A program made the position numbers and the translations under genes. Shown piece by piece: positions 18,546 to 26,909 of a stretch of DNA of 64,000 nt (position 1 is its first letter; the number at the start of each line of letters is the position of its first letter). The stretch is from Burkholderiales bacterium. GTDB lineage: Bacteria > Pseudomonadota > Gammaproteobacteria > Burkholderiales > Burkholderiaceae_E. The notes below the pieces were generated by a model that saw only the letters and a program-made list of their open reading frames with translations, searched no databases and was not told where the DNA came from. The DNA lies in the NCBI GenBank assembly GCA_026399835.1, contig JAPLQE010000015.1, positions 18,953 through 82,952 of the forward strand, written 5' to 3'.

Positions 18546-18574
18546 AGTGTCGGAAATCGGGCCAGACCCGTCAA
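18546..18574 (-). promoter_or_regulatory. Putative sigma-70 promoter of the ABC transporter operon
   Basis: On the minus strand TTGACG (18574-18569) is followed after exactly 17 bases by GACACT (18551-18546). The -35 is near-consensus and the -10 weak (three of six), which is consistent with a regulated promoter. The -35 overlaps the stop codon of the rhodanese gene, so the transporter operon can be expressed apart from the genes upstream. Confidence 0.45.
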
Positions 18575-20190
18575 GGCGAGGCGAAGCGCAGGTAGGGCTC
18601 ACGGTCCAGCTGCTCGAGCAGGTCGACCTCCCAGGTCAGGTACTGCCGCATCGCCGCCTCGACGTCGTCGCCGCGGGCCCACGGCGGGTACCACATGTCG
18701 TCGGTGTCGGTGAGGAGCAGCGGGTCGCCGTCGCCGGGCGCGCAGGTCTCGAGCGGACGGCCCGCCGCGTGCCACGCGACGCGGCCGCCCTCGAGCCAGC
18801 GGACATCGGTGCGGCCGAGCGCGCGGGCGTCGCGGGCCGCGTACGGCGCGAGCCGCCCGTCGCTGCAGCACAGGACCAGCGGCGCATCGGCCGGCAGCCT
18901 CGCCAGGCCTTCGGCGAGCCTGGAGCGCATCGCCCAGGCCGATCCCGGGATGCGCCCGGCGCGATACCAGTAGCTGTCGCCGACGTCGACCACCCGCACC
19001 GTGCCCAGGCCGAGCGCGCTGGCGAGCGTGGGTACATCGATCGAGGGCGCCCCGGCAGCCGCGTCGCCGAGCCCCGGCACGCGGACCGCGCCGGTCTCGA
19101 GCGCACCGTCGAGCCCGTCGCGCAGCACGTGCACGTCGGTCCAGCCCATCTGCATCAGCCAGTGCGCGGTCATCGGCGCCTGCACCGCGTGCCGGTCGAC
19201 CAGCACGATCCGCGCATGGCGGACCGCGGCGAAGACGTCGGTGGCCTGCACCAGCTGGCCTCCCGGCGCGTTCAGGCTGCCGGGGAGGTGACCCGCGGCG
19301 AAGGCCTCGGGCAGGCGGACATCGAAGACATACGTGGTGCGGCCGGGCTCGTCCCGCATCCGCTCGAGCGCCGCGCGGTCGACGAAGGACACGCCCCAGC
19401 GGCGCGCGACCTCGGCGGCCATGGTCCGCGCGCGCGCAAGTCCGTCGCCCGACGGCTCTTCGAGCAGGTTCTCGCGCCCCCGGTCGGTCCGCAGCCCGGC
19501 GAGGTGCCAGCCCATCGTGCCGTTCTTCAGCGCGTAGACCGGGTTGGGCAGGCCCGCGTTGCGCAGGCTCTGCGCACCGAGGATCGAGCGCGTGCGACCC
19601 GCGCAGTTGACGACCACCACCGTATCCGGCGAGCGCACCGCGCCCGGCACCCTCAGCACCAGCTCGGCACCGGGGCAGTCGGTCGCGCCGGGCAGGCTCA
19701 CCTGCCGGTACTCCTCGATCGGCCGCGAGTCGAGGACAACGACGTCGCGTCCCTCGGCGCGCCAGCGCTCGAGCTCCTGCGGCTCGATCCGCGGCGTGTC
19801 GTAGACGTGCTCGACGTGCTCGCCGAAGGCCTTCGACGGCACGTTGGTCCCGGAGAAGACCTCGTGACCCGCGGCCTCCCAGCCGGCGAGACCGCCGTCG
19901 AGGACGGTCACGTCGGTCCAGCCGTGGCCGGCGAGCAGCGAAGCCGCGCGCTCGGCCTCGCCCCCGGTCGCGCCGTCGGCGTCCATCGCGACGACGCGCA
20001 CGCCGCGGCGCGGCATCAGCACCGGCGCGCGAAGCTCGATCTGCGAGAGCGGGAGGCTGCTTGCGACCAGCAGGTGCCGGCGCGCGAAGGGACCGCCGTC
20101 GCGGACGTCGACGAGCGCGATCTCGAAACCGTCGGCGAGGCGCTGGCGCAGGGTGGCCGCATCGATGCGCGCGGGGTGGGCGGCGGTCAT
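18571..20190 (-). CDS. Four-domain rhodanese-like sulfurtransferase
   Basis: A 539-residue protein made of four consecutive rhodanese modules, about residues 10-115, 135-240, 265-375 and 385-500. Module 2 has a cysteine active loop (VVVVNCAGRTRS, Cys196) and module 4 another (LVLCCSDGRLA, Cys441/442). In modules 1 and 3 the loop has Asp instead (VVAMDADGAT; IVLVDRHAVQ), so they are structural. Two active/inactive tandems suggest the protein handles sulfane sulfur twice or is a fused dimer. No signal peptide. It follows the aminotransferase by 53 bases on the same strand. Long rhodaneses of this type are known near thiol-dioxygenase genes in betaproteobacteria, and one such gene lies at 1653. 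Confidence 0.9.
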   Translation of the reverse strand: MTAAHPARIDAATLRQRLADGFEIALVDVRDGGPFARRHLLVASSLPLSQIELRAPVLMPRRGVRVVAMDADGATGGEAERAASLLAGHGWTDVTVLDGGLAGWEAAGHEVFSGTNVPSKAFGEHVEHVYDTPRIEPQELERWRAEGRDVVVLDSRPIEEYRQVSLPGATDCPGAELVLRVPGAVRSPDTVVVVNCAGRTRSILGAQSLRNAGLPNPVYALKNGTMGWHLAGLRTDRGRENLLEEPSGDGLARARTMAAEVARRWGVSFVDRAALERMRDEPGRTTYVFDVRLPEAFAAGHLPGSLNAPGGQLVQATDVFAAVRHARIVLVDRHAVQAPMTAHWLMQMGWTDVHVLRDGLDGALETGAVRVPGLGDAAAGAPSIDVPTLASALGLGTVRVVDVGDSYWYRAGRIPGSAWAMRSRLAEGLARLPADAPLVLCCSDGRLAPYAARDARALGRTDVRWLEGGRVAWHAAGRPLETCAPGDGDPLLLTDTDDMWYPPWARGDDVEAAMRQYLTWEVDLLEQLDREPYLRFASP

Positions 20191-20243
20191 GGTGGCATCC
20201 GTGGGTGGAGGCGGCGGCGATCCGCAGGGCGAGGCGATGCGCG

Positions 20244-21572
20244 TCAGCGCTCGGCGGCGAGTGCGCGGTCGAACGCGTCGAGCCAGTCGTCGCAGTCGGG
20301 CGCGGTCACGCACATCGGCGGATTGATGCGGAAGCAGTTGCGGGTGGCGCTGCCCTTCACGTTGATGAAGCCGGCCGCGCGCAGCCGCTTCTGGATCCGG
20401 TCGCCGGCCTCGACGGCGGGCTCGCGGGTGCCGCGATCCTTCACCACCTCGATGCCGAGGATCAGCCCGCTGCCGCGGACGTCGCCAATCAGCGGATGGC
20501 GAGCCTGCAGCGTGCTCAGCCCGGCGAGCAGCTGCTCGCCGCGCGCATGCGCGTTCTCCTGCAGGTCCTCGTCGTCGATCACCTGAAGCACCGAGCGCGC
20601 GGCGGCCACCGCGACCGGGTTGCCGCCGAAGGTGTTGAAGAAGCGCACCTTCGTGAACGACTCGGCGATCTCGCGGCGGGCGATCACGCCGGCGATCGGG
20701 AAGCCGTTGCCCATGCCCTTGCCGAGCACCACGATGTCGGGCGTGGCGCCGTGGGCCTCGAAGCCCCAATAGTGCGAGCCCATCCGGCCGAAGCCGGTCT
20801 GCACCTCGTCGACGATGCACAGCCCGCCTGCCGCGCGGACGATCTCGAACGCACGCGCGATGTAGCCCGGCGGCATCGGCACCACGCCGCCGAAGCCCTG
20901 GATCGGCTCGACGATCATCCCGGCGATGCGGCCGGAGGTCGACGAGAAGATCGTCCGCTCGAGCTCGGCGAGGTATGGCTCGATGCCGGCGTCGGGGCCG
21001 AACGCGCCCTTGTATTGGTCCGGATGCATCGTGTGGACGAAGCCCTGCATCGCGGCCGTGGGCATCCGGCACGACGAGAACGCCGCGCTGCCCGACGCGC
21101 CGAAGTGCAGCCCGTGATAGGCGTTGCGCAGCGAGACCATCTCGAAGTGGCCGGTGTGCATCCGCGCCATCGCGTAGGCGAGGTCGATCGCCTCGGCGCC
21201 GCTGTTGACCAGGTGGACGACCCAGTCGCCGCCCTCGGGCATGCGCGCGACCAGTTCCTCGGCGTAGCGCGCCGGTGCGTCGTGGAAGAACAGCGAGGTG
21301 CAGTGCTGCATGGCATCCATCGCCTGCCGGGCCATCCGCATCGTGACCGGATGGCCGAAGCCCAGGCTGATGCAGACGTTCTGCGCGGTACCGTCGAGGT
21401 AGCGCCGGCCGGTCTCGTCGAAGACGTGGGCGCCCTCGCCGCGGACCAGCACCAGCGGGTCGTCGGGGAACATCGGGAAGGTCCGCAGCGACGGACTGAG
21501 GAAGCGGCGCCGCCGCGCGATCAGGGCGTCGCGGTCGATGCGGTCGGGCTCGGTCTGCGGCAGTGCGGACAT
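20244..21572 (-). CDS. Class III PLP-dependent aminotransferase (alanine-glyoxylate AT2-like)
   Basis: A 442-residue transaminase. Lys285 in VVLGKGMGNGFPIAGVI is the PLP lysine and Asp255 in LCIVDEVQTGFGRMG the cofactor aspartate. The YLDGTAQNVCISLGFGHP N-terminal strand and the HLVNSGAEAIDLAYAMARMHTGH segment resemble the AGXT2 branch of class III enzymes. The start ATG 21572 is taken because upstream sequence is not protein-like. The amidase is transcribed in the other direction from 21772, leaving a 199-base divergent gap. The rhodanese downstream suggests an amino acid carrying sulfur, but that is inference. Confidence 0.92.
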   Translation of the reverse strand: MSALPQTEPDRIDRDALIARRRRFLSPSLRTFPMFPDDPLVLVRGEGAHVFDETGRRYLDGTAQNVCISLGFGHPVTMRMARQAMDAMQHCTSLFFHDAPARYAEELVARMPEGGDWVVHLVNSGAEAIDLAYAMARMHTGHFEMVSLRNAYHGLHFGASGSAAFSSCRMPTAAMQGFVHTMHPDQYKGAFGPDAGIEPYLAELERTIFSSTSGRIAGMIVEPIQGFGGVVPMPPGYIARAFEIVRAAGGLCIVDEVQTGFGRMGSHYWGFEAHGATPDIVVLGKGMGNGFPIAGVIARREIAESFTKVRFFNTFGGNPVAVAAARSVLQVIDDEDLQENAHARGEQLLAGLSTLQARHPLIGDVRGSGLILGIEVVKDRGTREPAVEAGDRIQKRLRAAGFINVKGSATRNCFRINPPMCVTAPDCDDWLDAFDRALAAER

Positions 21573-21713
21573 CGGATCAGGCTCGGCGGGTGGACGGCGG
21601 ATCGTAGGCGGCGCCGGCGGACACCTCTCGGAAAATCTTTCTTTTCCGGAACGGCAGGCCGTGCCGCGAGGTTCGGCGTACCTCTTTCCGCCACCCCGGC
21701 GCGACCCGCGGGC

Positions 21714-21742
21714 TTGACAGCGACGCCCCCCGGCCGTGAAGT
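21714..21742 (+). promoter_or_regulatory. Putative promoter of the amidase gene
   Basis: TTGACA (21714-21719, perfect -35) is separated by 17 bases from TGAAGT (21737-21742, four of six -10 matches). The ATG at 21772 lies about 23 bases after the predicted start point. Confidence 0.55.
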
Positions 21743-21771
21743 CGGGGGGCACCCGGCAACCCGAGCCTGCG

Positions 21772-23196
21772 ATGACCGCCACGCCCGACCCCGATCTCTG
21801 GCGCCTCGACGCCGTCGACCTCGCCGCACTCGTGCGCACCGGCCGGGCGTCGGCCCGCGAGGTGACCGAGTCCGCGCTCGCGCGGCTGCACGCGGTGAAC
21901 CCGGCGATCAACGCGGTCGTGCGCGCGCTCGACGCGGAGGCGCTCGCGGCCGCCGATGCGCTCGACCGCACCCGCGCCCGCGGCGAACCGCTCGGCCCGC
22001 TCGCGGGCGTGCCGGTCACAACGAAGATCAACGTCGACCAGCGGGGCCTGCCCACCGACAACGGCGTACCGATGCTGAAGGACCTGATCGCGCCGACCGA
22101 CTCGCCGGTGGTCGCCGCGCTGCGAGAGGCGGGCGCGGTGATCGTCGGTCGCACCAACTCGCCGGCCTTCGCGATGCGCGGGCACACCGACAACGCGCTG
22201 CACGGTCCGACCTTCAATCCGTGGCACCGTGCGGCGACGCCCGGCGGCTCGAGCGGCGGCGCGGGTGCGGCGACTGCGGCCGGTATCGGCACGATCGCGC
22301 ACGGCAACGACATCGGCGGCTCGATCCGCTGGCCGGCGTTCTGCAACGGCGTGGTCGGGCTGCGGCCGAGCTACGGTCGGGTCGCGCGGGTCAACGACAC
22401 GATGGCCGTGGGCCGACCGATGTCCTCGCAGCTGATGGCGGTCGACGGCCCGATTGCGCGGAGCGTGCGCGACGCGCGGCTGGGCTTCGAGGTGATGGCC
22501 GGCCGCCCCGACGCGCGCGACAACCGCTGGACGCCGGTGCCGCTTCGCCTGCCGCCGCCCGCGCGCCCGATCCGAGTGGCGCTGGTCACCCGCGCCGACA
22601 GCGCGCCGCCGGTTGCCGAGTCGTGCTGGAATGCGGTCCGCACCGCCGGCCGGCACCTCGCCGCCGCCGGCTACGCGGTCGAGGAAGCGCGCCCGCCCGA
22701 CCTGCACAGGGCGAACACGCTGTGGGCCGAGATCGGCACGACCGAGCAGCACGCGATGCTCGGGCCGCGGCTCGCGCAGTCGGGCGACCCGGGCATCGCC
22801 GAGTTCCTCGGCCATTGGTGGGCGATGTGCCCGCCGAAGGACTTGCAGGGCTACATGGCGGCATTCATCGACCGCGATGACTTGCTGCGCCGCTGGCAGC
22901 TGTTCTTCGAGACCTATCCGATCGTGGTGATGCCGGCTTCGGTCGAGCCGCCGATTCCGGCCGGCGTCGACGTGCGGGGCCGCGACGGCGCGCGCCGCAT
23001 GCTCGACGCGCTCTACTTCCAGCTGATGCTGCCGACCCTCGGGCTGCCCGGGCTCGCCGTGCCGGTGGGCATGGACGGCGGGATGCCGATGGGCGTGCAG
23101 GTCTTCGGCGCGCGCTGGCGCGAGGACCTGCTGCTGGACGCGGGCGAGGTCATCGAGGCCCACGAGGGCGTACGACGACCGATCGATCCGCGCTGA
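21772..23196 (+). CDS. Amidase-signature family hydrolase
   Basis: A 474-residue amidase with the Ser-cisSer-Lys triad: Lys85 (PVTTKINVD), Ser160 (TPGGSSGGAG) and nucleophile Ser184 (DIGGSIRWPA). The 24-residue spacing between the two serines is as in fatty-acid amide hydrolase. ATG 21772 is used rather than the upstream GTG 21736, which lies inside the predicted promoter. No signal peptide, so it is cytoplasmic. The monocistronic position opposite the aminotransferase, and the TetR gene 56 bases downstream, suggest induction by an amide. The natural amide is unknown. Confidence 0.93.
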   Translation: MTATPDPDLWRLDAVDLAALVRTGRASAREVTESALARLHAVNPAINAVVRALDAEALAAADALDRTRARGEPLGPLAGVPVTTKINVDQRGLPTDNGVPMLKDLIAPTDSPVVAALREAGAVIVGRTNSPAFAMRGHTDNALHGPTFNPWHRAATPGGSSGGAGAATAAGIGTIAHGNDIGGSIRWPAFCNGVVGLRPSYGRVARVNDTMAVGRPMSSQLMAVDGPIARSVRDARLGFEVMAGRPDARDNRWTPVPLRLPPPARPIRVALVTRADSAPPVAESCWNAVRTAGRHLAAAGYAVEEARPPDLHRANTLWAEIGTTEQHAMLGPRLAQSGDPGIAEFLGHWWAMCPPKDLQGYMAAFIDRDDLLRRWQLFFETYPIVVMPASVEPPIPAGVDVRGRDGARRMLDALYFQLMLPTLGLPGLAVPVGMDGGMPMGVQVFGARWREDLLLDAGEVIEAHEGVRRPIDPR

Positions 23197-23252
23197 CTCG
23201 GACGCCGCGCGCGCTCCCGCGACCCGTCCGGCGCTTCGGCTAACATCGCCGG

Positions 23253-23939
23253 ATGGCCTCTCGTCCTCCCCGCCGGTCTGCGGCCGTGCCCGACTCGCGG
23301 CCCTCGAAGCGCGCGCCGCTGCGCGGCGCCGCTGCGCGCCCCGCGGCCCCGCCCGTCTTCGACGCGGACGCCGCAGACCCCGTCCGCGCGATCCTCGACG
23401 CAGCCGGGGAACTGCTCGACGAACTCGGCATGGACGGGCTGAGCACCACCGCGGTCGCGACCCGCGCGGGCGTCAGCACCGCCACCCTCTACCGGCACTT
23501 CCCCGACAAGCACGCGGTGCTGCATGCGCTGGTCCACATGCTCCAGGAGGAGCGCGCCGCCGCGATCAAGCACGTCTACCAGCGGGTGGCCACCGACCCC
23601 GACTGGCGGATGCCGCTGCGCGAGGCGACGCGCACGCTGTATCGGATGCGGCTGTCGCGGCCCGGCGGCCGCTCGACCCGGCGCGCGCTGCAGACCTCGG
23701 CCGAGCTATGGCAGTGGGACCTGCAGCAGAACGAGGACGTGGCCGCGGCGCTCGCGCGGGCGATCCGCAGGCGCAATCCGGCAATCGGCCGCGCCGCGGC
23801 CGCGCGCGTCGCGCTGGTCACCGTGACCGCGTCGATCGCGCTGCTCGACCTCGCCTGCCTCGACGACCGACGCGGCCCGGCGATCGTCGACGAGGGGATC
23901 GCGATGCGCGAGGCCTACCTGGCACAGTTCCTCGACTGA
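23253..23939 (+). CDS. TetR-family transcriptional regulator
   Basis: A 228-residue regulator. About 42 residues of basic, Ala/Pro-rich sequence precede the helix-turn-helix AILDAAGELLDELGMDGLSTTAVATRAGVSTATLYRHFPDKHAVLHAL. The C-terminal ligand domain has no recognisable specificity. It resembles the other TetR protein of this window (8259-8948) in architecture: an N-terminal extension, the [18 protein letters not shown] versus LDELGMDGLSTTAVATRA helix and the LYRxFPDKxAxxxAL motif. Likely target: the amidase upstream or the acyl-CoA synthetase downstream. TAACAT at 23241-23246 would start RNA at or very near the ATG, giving a leaderless or nearly leaderless message. Confidence 0.92.
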   Translation: MASRPPRRSAAVPDSRPSKRAPLRGAAARPAAPPVFDADAADPVRAILDAAGELLDELGMDGLSTTAVATRAGVSTATLYRHFPDKHAVLHALVHMLQEERAAAIKHVYQRVATDPDWRMPLREATRTLYRMRLSRPGGRSTRRALQTSAELWQWDLQQNEDVAAALARAIRRRNPAIGRAAAARVALVTVTASIALLDLACLDDRRGPAIVDEGIAMREAYLAQFLD

Positions 23940-24090
23940 GCAACCGTCGGCGCCCGGTCGCGCACGCCGACTGACCCGCATCGATCCACCCGGACGAGGC
24001 CGGGACTCGTCGCCCGTCCCCGGGACGATCCGGTAGCATCGGGCGCATCGAACCGGCGCCGCACGCCGACCGCTTCCGAGGAGAGCCCCG

Positions 24091-25782
24091 ATGACGCCCG
24101 CACCGTCCTATGACCACGGTACCAGCCCTGCCCGCCTGATCGGCGAGACGATCGGACGCGCCTTCGACCGGACCGTCGCGCGGTATCCGGACCGCGAGGC
24201 GCTCGTCGTCCCCTACCAGGGCGTGCGCTGGACCTGGGCCGAGCTCGGCCGACGCGTCGACGGGCTCGCGGCCGGGCTGCTCGCGCTGGGCCTGGAACCC
24301 GGCGACCGCATCGGCATCTGGGCGCCGAACTGCTCCGAATGGACGCTCGTGCAGTTCGCCAGCGCCAAGGCCGGGCTGATCCTGGTGAACATCAACCCGG
24401 CCTACCGCCGTGCCGAGCTCGAGTACGCGCTGAACAAGGTCGAGTGCAAGGTCCTGGTGCTCGCCCCCGCGCTCAAGACGAGCGACTACCTCGCCATCGT
24501 CAACGACCTCGCGCCCGAGCTCGCCTCGGCCGCGCCGGGCGCGCTGCACTCGAAGGTCCTGCCCTCGCTGCGCGCGGTGGTGCGGCTGGGCACCGCACGC
24601 ACGCCCGGCATGCTGAACTTCGACGAGGTCGCGGCCGGCGGCGGCGAGGCCGAGCGCACGCGCATCGCCGAGCTCGCCGGCACGCTGCAGTTCGACGACC
24701 CGATCAACATCCAGTTCACCTCGGGCACCACGGGCTTTCCGAAGGGCGCGACGCTCACCCACCAGAACATCCTGAACAACGGCTACTTCGTCGCCGAGGC
24801 GATCCGCCTCACGCACGAGGACCGGCTGTGCATCCCGGTGCCGCTCTACCACTGCTTCGGCATGGTGATGGGCAACCTCGGCTGCATGACGCACGGCGCG
24901 ACGATGGTCTATCCGGCCGACGCCTTCGATCCGCTGTCGGTGCTGCAGGCGGTGCAGGCCGAGCGCTGCACCGCGCTGTACGGCGTGCCGACGATGTTCA
25001 TCGCCGAGCTCGACCATCCGCGCTTCGCCGAGTTCGACCTGTCGACGCTGCGCACCGGCATCATGGCCGGCTCGCCCTGCCCGGTCGAGGTGATGAAGCG
25101 CGTGCAGGCGCAGATGAACATGCACCAGGTCACCATCGCCTACGGCATGACCGAGACCTCGCCGGTCTCCACGCAGAGCTCGGTCGACGATCCGCTCGAG
25201 CGGCGCGTGTCGACGGTCGGCCGCGTGCAGCCGCACATCGAGGTGAAGATCGTCGACACGCAGGGCCGCATCGTGCCGCGCGGCGTCACCGGCGAGTTCT
25301 GCACGCGCGGCTACTCGGTGATGCGGGGCTACTGGAACGACGACACGAAGACCCGCGAGGCGATCGACGCCGGCGGCTGGATGCACACCGGCGACCTCGC
25401 GACCATGGACGACGAGGGCTACGTCAACATCGTCGGGCGCCTGAAGGACCTGGTGATCCGCGGCGGCGAGAACGTCTATCCGCGCGAGGTCGAGGAGTTC
25501 CTCTACCGGCACCCCAAGGTGCAGGACGTGCAGGTGATCGGCGTGCCGGACACGAAGTACGGCGAGGAGCTCTGCGCGTGGGTGAAGCTGCGCGAGGGCC
25601 AGACCGCCACCGCCGAGGAGATCCGCGAGTTCTGCCGCGGGCAGATCGCGCACTACAAGATTCCGCGCCACGTGCGCTTCGTCGACGGCTTCCCGATGAC
25701 CATCACCGGCAAGGTCCAGAAGTTCGTGATGCGCCGCGAGACGATCGAGGCGCTGGGGCTGGCGGAGCAGAAGACGGCCTGA
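24091..25782 (+). CDS. Acyl-CoA synthetase (AMP-forming)
   Basis: A 563-residue member of the ANL superfamily that adenylates a carboxylic acid and transfers it to CoA. Motifs in order: P-loop [16 protein letters not shown] (about residues 211-226), [18 protein letters not shown] with the adenine/ribose-contacting Asp, the hinge [20 protein letters not shown], and the C-terminal catalytic Lys in [11 protein letters not shown]. It is closest in character to medium/long-chain fatty acyl-CoA synthetases. The ribosome site GAGGAGAG precedes ATG 24091, and TAGCAT at 24034 is a possible -10 box. A lone gene between the TetR and lipoprotein genes. Confidence 0.94.
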   Translation: MTPAPSYDHGTSPARLIGETIGRAFDRTVARYPDREALVVPYQGVRWTWAELGRRVDGLAAGLLALGLEPGDRIGIWAPNCSEWTLVQFASAKAGLILVNINPAYRRAELEYALNKVECKVLVLAPALKTSDYLAIVNDLAPELASAAPGALHSKVLPSLRAVVRLGTARTPGMLNFDEVAAGGGEAERTRIAELAGTLQFDDPINIQFTSGTTGFPKGATLTHQNILNNGYFVAEAIRLTHEDRLCIPVPLYHCFGMVMGNLGCMTHGATMVYPADAFDPLSVLQAVQAERCTALYGVPTMFIAELDHPRFAEFDLSTLRTGIMAGSPCPVEVMKRVQAQMNMHQVTIAYGMTETSPVSTQSSVDDPLERRVSTVGRVQPHIEVKIVDTQGRIVPRGVTGEFCTRGYSVMRGYWNDDTKTREAIDAGGWMHTGDLATMDDEGYVNIVGRLKDLVIRGGENVYPREVEEFLYRHPKVQDVQVIGVPDTKYGEELCAWVKLREGQTATAEEIREFCRGQIAHYKIPRHVRFVDGFPMTITGKVQKFVMRRETIEALGLAEQKTA

Positions 25783-25885
25783 ACGGCCGGCGGACGTTCC
25801 ACGGATTCGGGTTGCGGCTATCGCGCGTGCCGGCCGGCGCGAGATCATCCGCGATCCCGTCCACGAGATCCCACGAGGTCCCGCC

Positions 25886-26308
25886 ATGCCCACGACGTTC
25901 CGCCTGCTGCTCGCCCTGCTGATGGCTGCCGCGCTGTCCGCCTGCTCCAGTGTCCCGAAAGCCGCGTTCAGCGGCGAAGGCACGGTCCAGTCGATCCGGG
26001 AGATCAGCGAGCCGTCCACCTTCGCCACGCTGGCGGGCGCCATCGGCGGCGCGGCGATCGGCGGCGGCATCGGCGCGAGCGTCGGCTCGGGCAGCGGCCA
26101 GGTGCTGGCAGCGTCGGTGCTGACGGTGGTGACCGGCACGCTGGGTGCAACGGCTGCGAACTGGCTCGGCGCGAAGACGCGCTACGAAGTGCTGGTGCGC
26201 TTCGACGACGGGATCGATCGGGGATATCGGCTCGACGCGATTCCCGCGTTCAAACCGGGGGCCCGCGTCCGTGTGACCGACGGGGCCCTGGAGAGCGCCG
26301 CACGCTGA
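25886..26308 (+). CDS. Glycine-zipper outer-membrane lipoprotein (SlyB/Pcp-like)
   Basis: A 140-residue lipoprotein. The signal peptide ends in the lipobox ALSAC (lipidated Cys20). A Gly-rich zipper follows: GAIGGAAIGGGIGASVGSGSGQ and a second glycine-spaced helix LTVVTGTLGATAANWLG. These could form a membrane-embedded hairpin as in the SlyB/17-kDa antigen group. The C-terminal part, YEVLVRFDDGIDRGYRLDAIPAFKPGARVRVTDG, is a small beta domain typical of the group. Likely role: envelope integrity. It is followed at once by strong hairpins at 26324-26358. Confidence 0.88.
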   Translation: MPTTFRLLLALLMAAALSACSSVPKAAFSGEGTVQSIREISEPSTFATLAGAIGGAAIGGGIGASVGSGSGQVLAASVLTVVTGTLGATAANWLGAKTRYEVLVRFDDGIDRGYRLDAIPAFKPGARVRVTDGALESAAR

Positions 26309-26323
26309 GCGCGTGCGGCGTGC

Positions 26324-26358
26324 GGGCGCCCCGAGGGGGGGCGCCCTGCAGGGCGCCC
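26324..26358. terminator. Alternative hairpins from three GGGCGCCC copies, convergent terminator region
   Basis: The octamer GGGCGCCC occurs at 26324-26331, 26339-26346 and 26351-26358. The first two can pair as a 9-bp stem (26324-26332 with 26338-26346); the last two form a perfect 20-bp palindrome. These pairings exclude each other. There is no T-run. The element sits between the convergent lipoprotein and HiPIP genes and probably serves both strands. Confidence 0.6.
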
Positions 26359-26374
26359 GGTGCTGCCGACTGCG

Positions 26375-26683
26375 TCAGGCCTTCTTGGCGTAGGCCGAGC
26401 ACCAGCCCTTGCCGGAGACCACCTTGCCGGGGAACAGCGGGCACAGGCCCGACGCGTCGGCGGGCTTGCCCTGGTACAGCGCGCAGTTGGAGCAGACCTG
26501 ACCGGCGGCGTACTTCGGCTGCTTGGTCTTGTCGACCTTGGTGGCGTCGGCCTTGTAGCCGAGCGCGATCGCCTGCGTTTCGTTCTCGGCGACCATCGCC
26601 TGAGCGTGGGCGGCCTGGGTCCCGAGCACGGCCGCGCCGGAGACGCCAGCGACCTGGATCAGGAAGGTGCGACGGGGCTTCAT
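26375..26683 (-). CDS. High-potential iron-sulfur protein (HiPIP)
   Basis: A 102-residue precursor of a small periplasmic electron carrier with one [4Fe-4S] cluster. The four ligands are Cys64, Cys67, Cys81 and Cys95, in QVCSNCALYQG, GLCPLFPG and GWCSAYAKK, with the expected spacing. The N-terminus MKPRRTFLIQVAGVSGAAVLGTQAAHAQ has twin arginines and a hydrophobic core, a Tat signal, as is normal since the cluster is inserted in the cytoplasm. ATG 26683 is chosen because the sequence above it is not protein-like. It probably carries electrons to a terminal oxidase or a photosynthetic or sulfur-oxidising system; no partner gene is adjacent. Confidence 0.95.
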   Translation of the reverse strand: MKPRRTFLIQVAGVSGAAVLGTQAAHAQAMVAENETQAIALGYKADATKVDKTKQPKYAAGQVCSNCALYQGKPADASGLCPLFPGKVVSGKGWCSAYAKKA

Positions 26684-26807
26684 CGAATTTTTCACGCTTT
26701 TGTCTCGAAGGAAAGGTGGAACAACGCTGCTTCGCGGCAGCACATGTCGAGGGTAGCCCGCCACTGTGAACGGCGCGGAGGGAAACCCCGTACGACAGTC
26801 ATCTAAA

Positions 26808-26820
26808 CGCCTCGGAGGCG
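26808..26820 (-). terminator. Weak Rho-independent terminator after the acyl-CoA dehydrogenase operon
   Basis: On the minus strand CGCCTCCGAGGCG forms a short stem followed by TTTAG, about 90 bases after the dehydrogenase stop. Confidence 0.4.
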
Positions 26821-26833
26821 CTGCGCGCCGACA

Positions 26834-26861
26834 TGCACATGAGGTCGACCGCGCATGTGCA
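26834..26861. terminator. 8-bp inverted repeat with 12-base loop
   Basis: TGCACATG (26834-26841) pairs perfectly with CATGTGCA (26854-26861), 48 bases after the dehydrogenase stop. It may protect or end the transcript, or be a protein-binding site upstream of the HiPIP gene. Confidence 0.4.
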
Positions 26862-26909
26862 GCCGGGCAGCAGACGTCGCACCAGCCGAGCACCGACGAA
26901 CGGCGCCGC

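Noticed and set aside
20244..22346. Extended N-terminus (700 residues) for the class III aminotransferase
   Set aside because: The extra sequence is antisense to the amidase gene and not protein-like; the family start fits ATG 21572.
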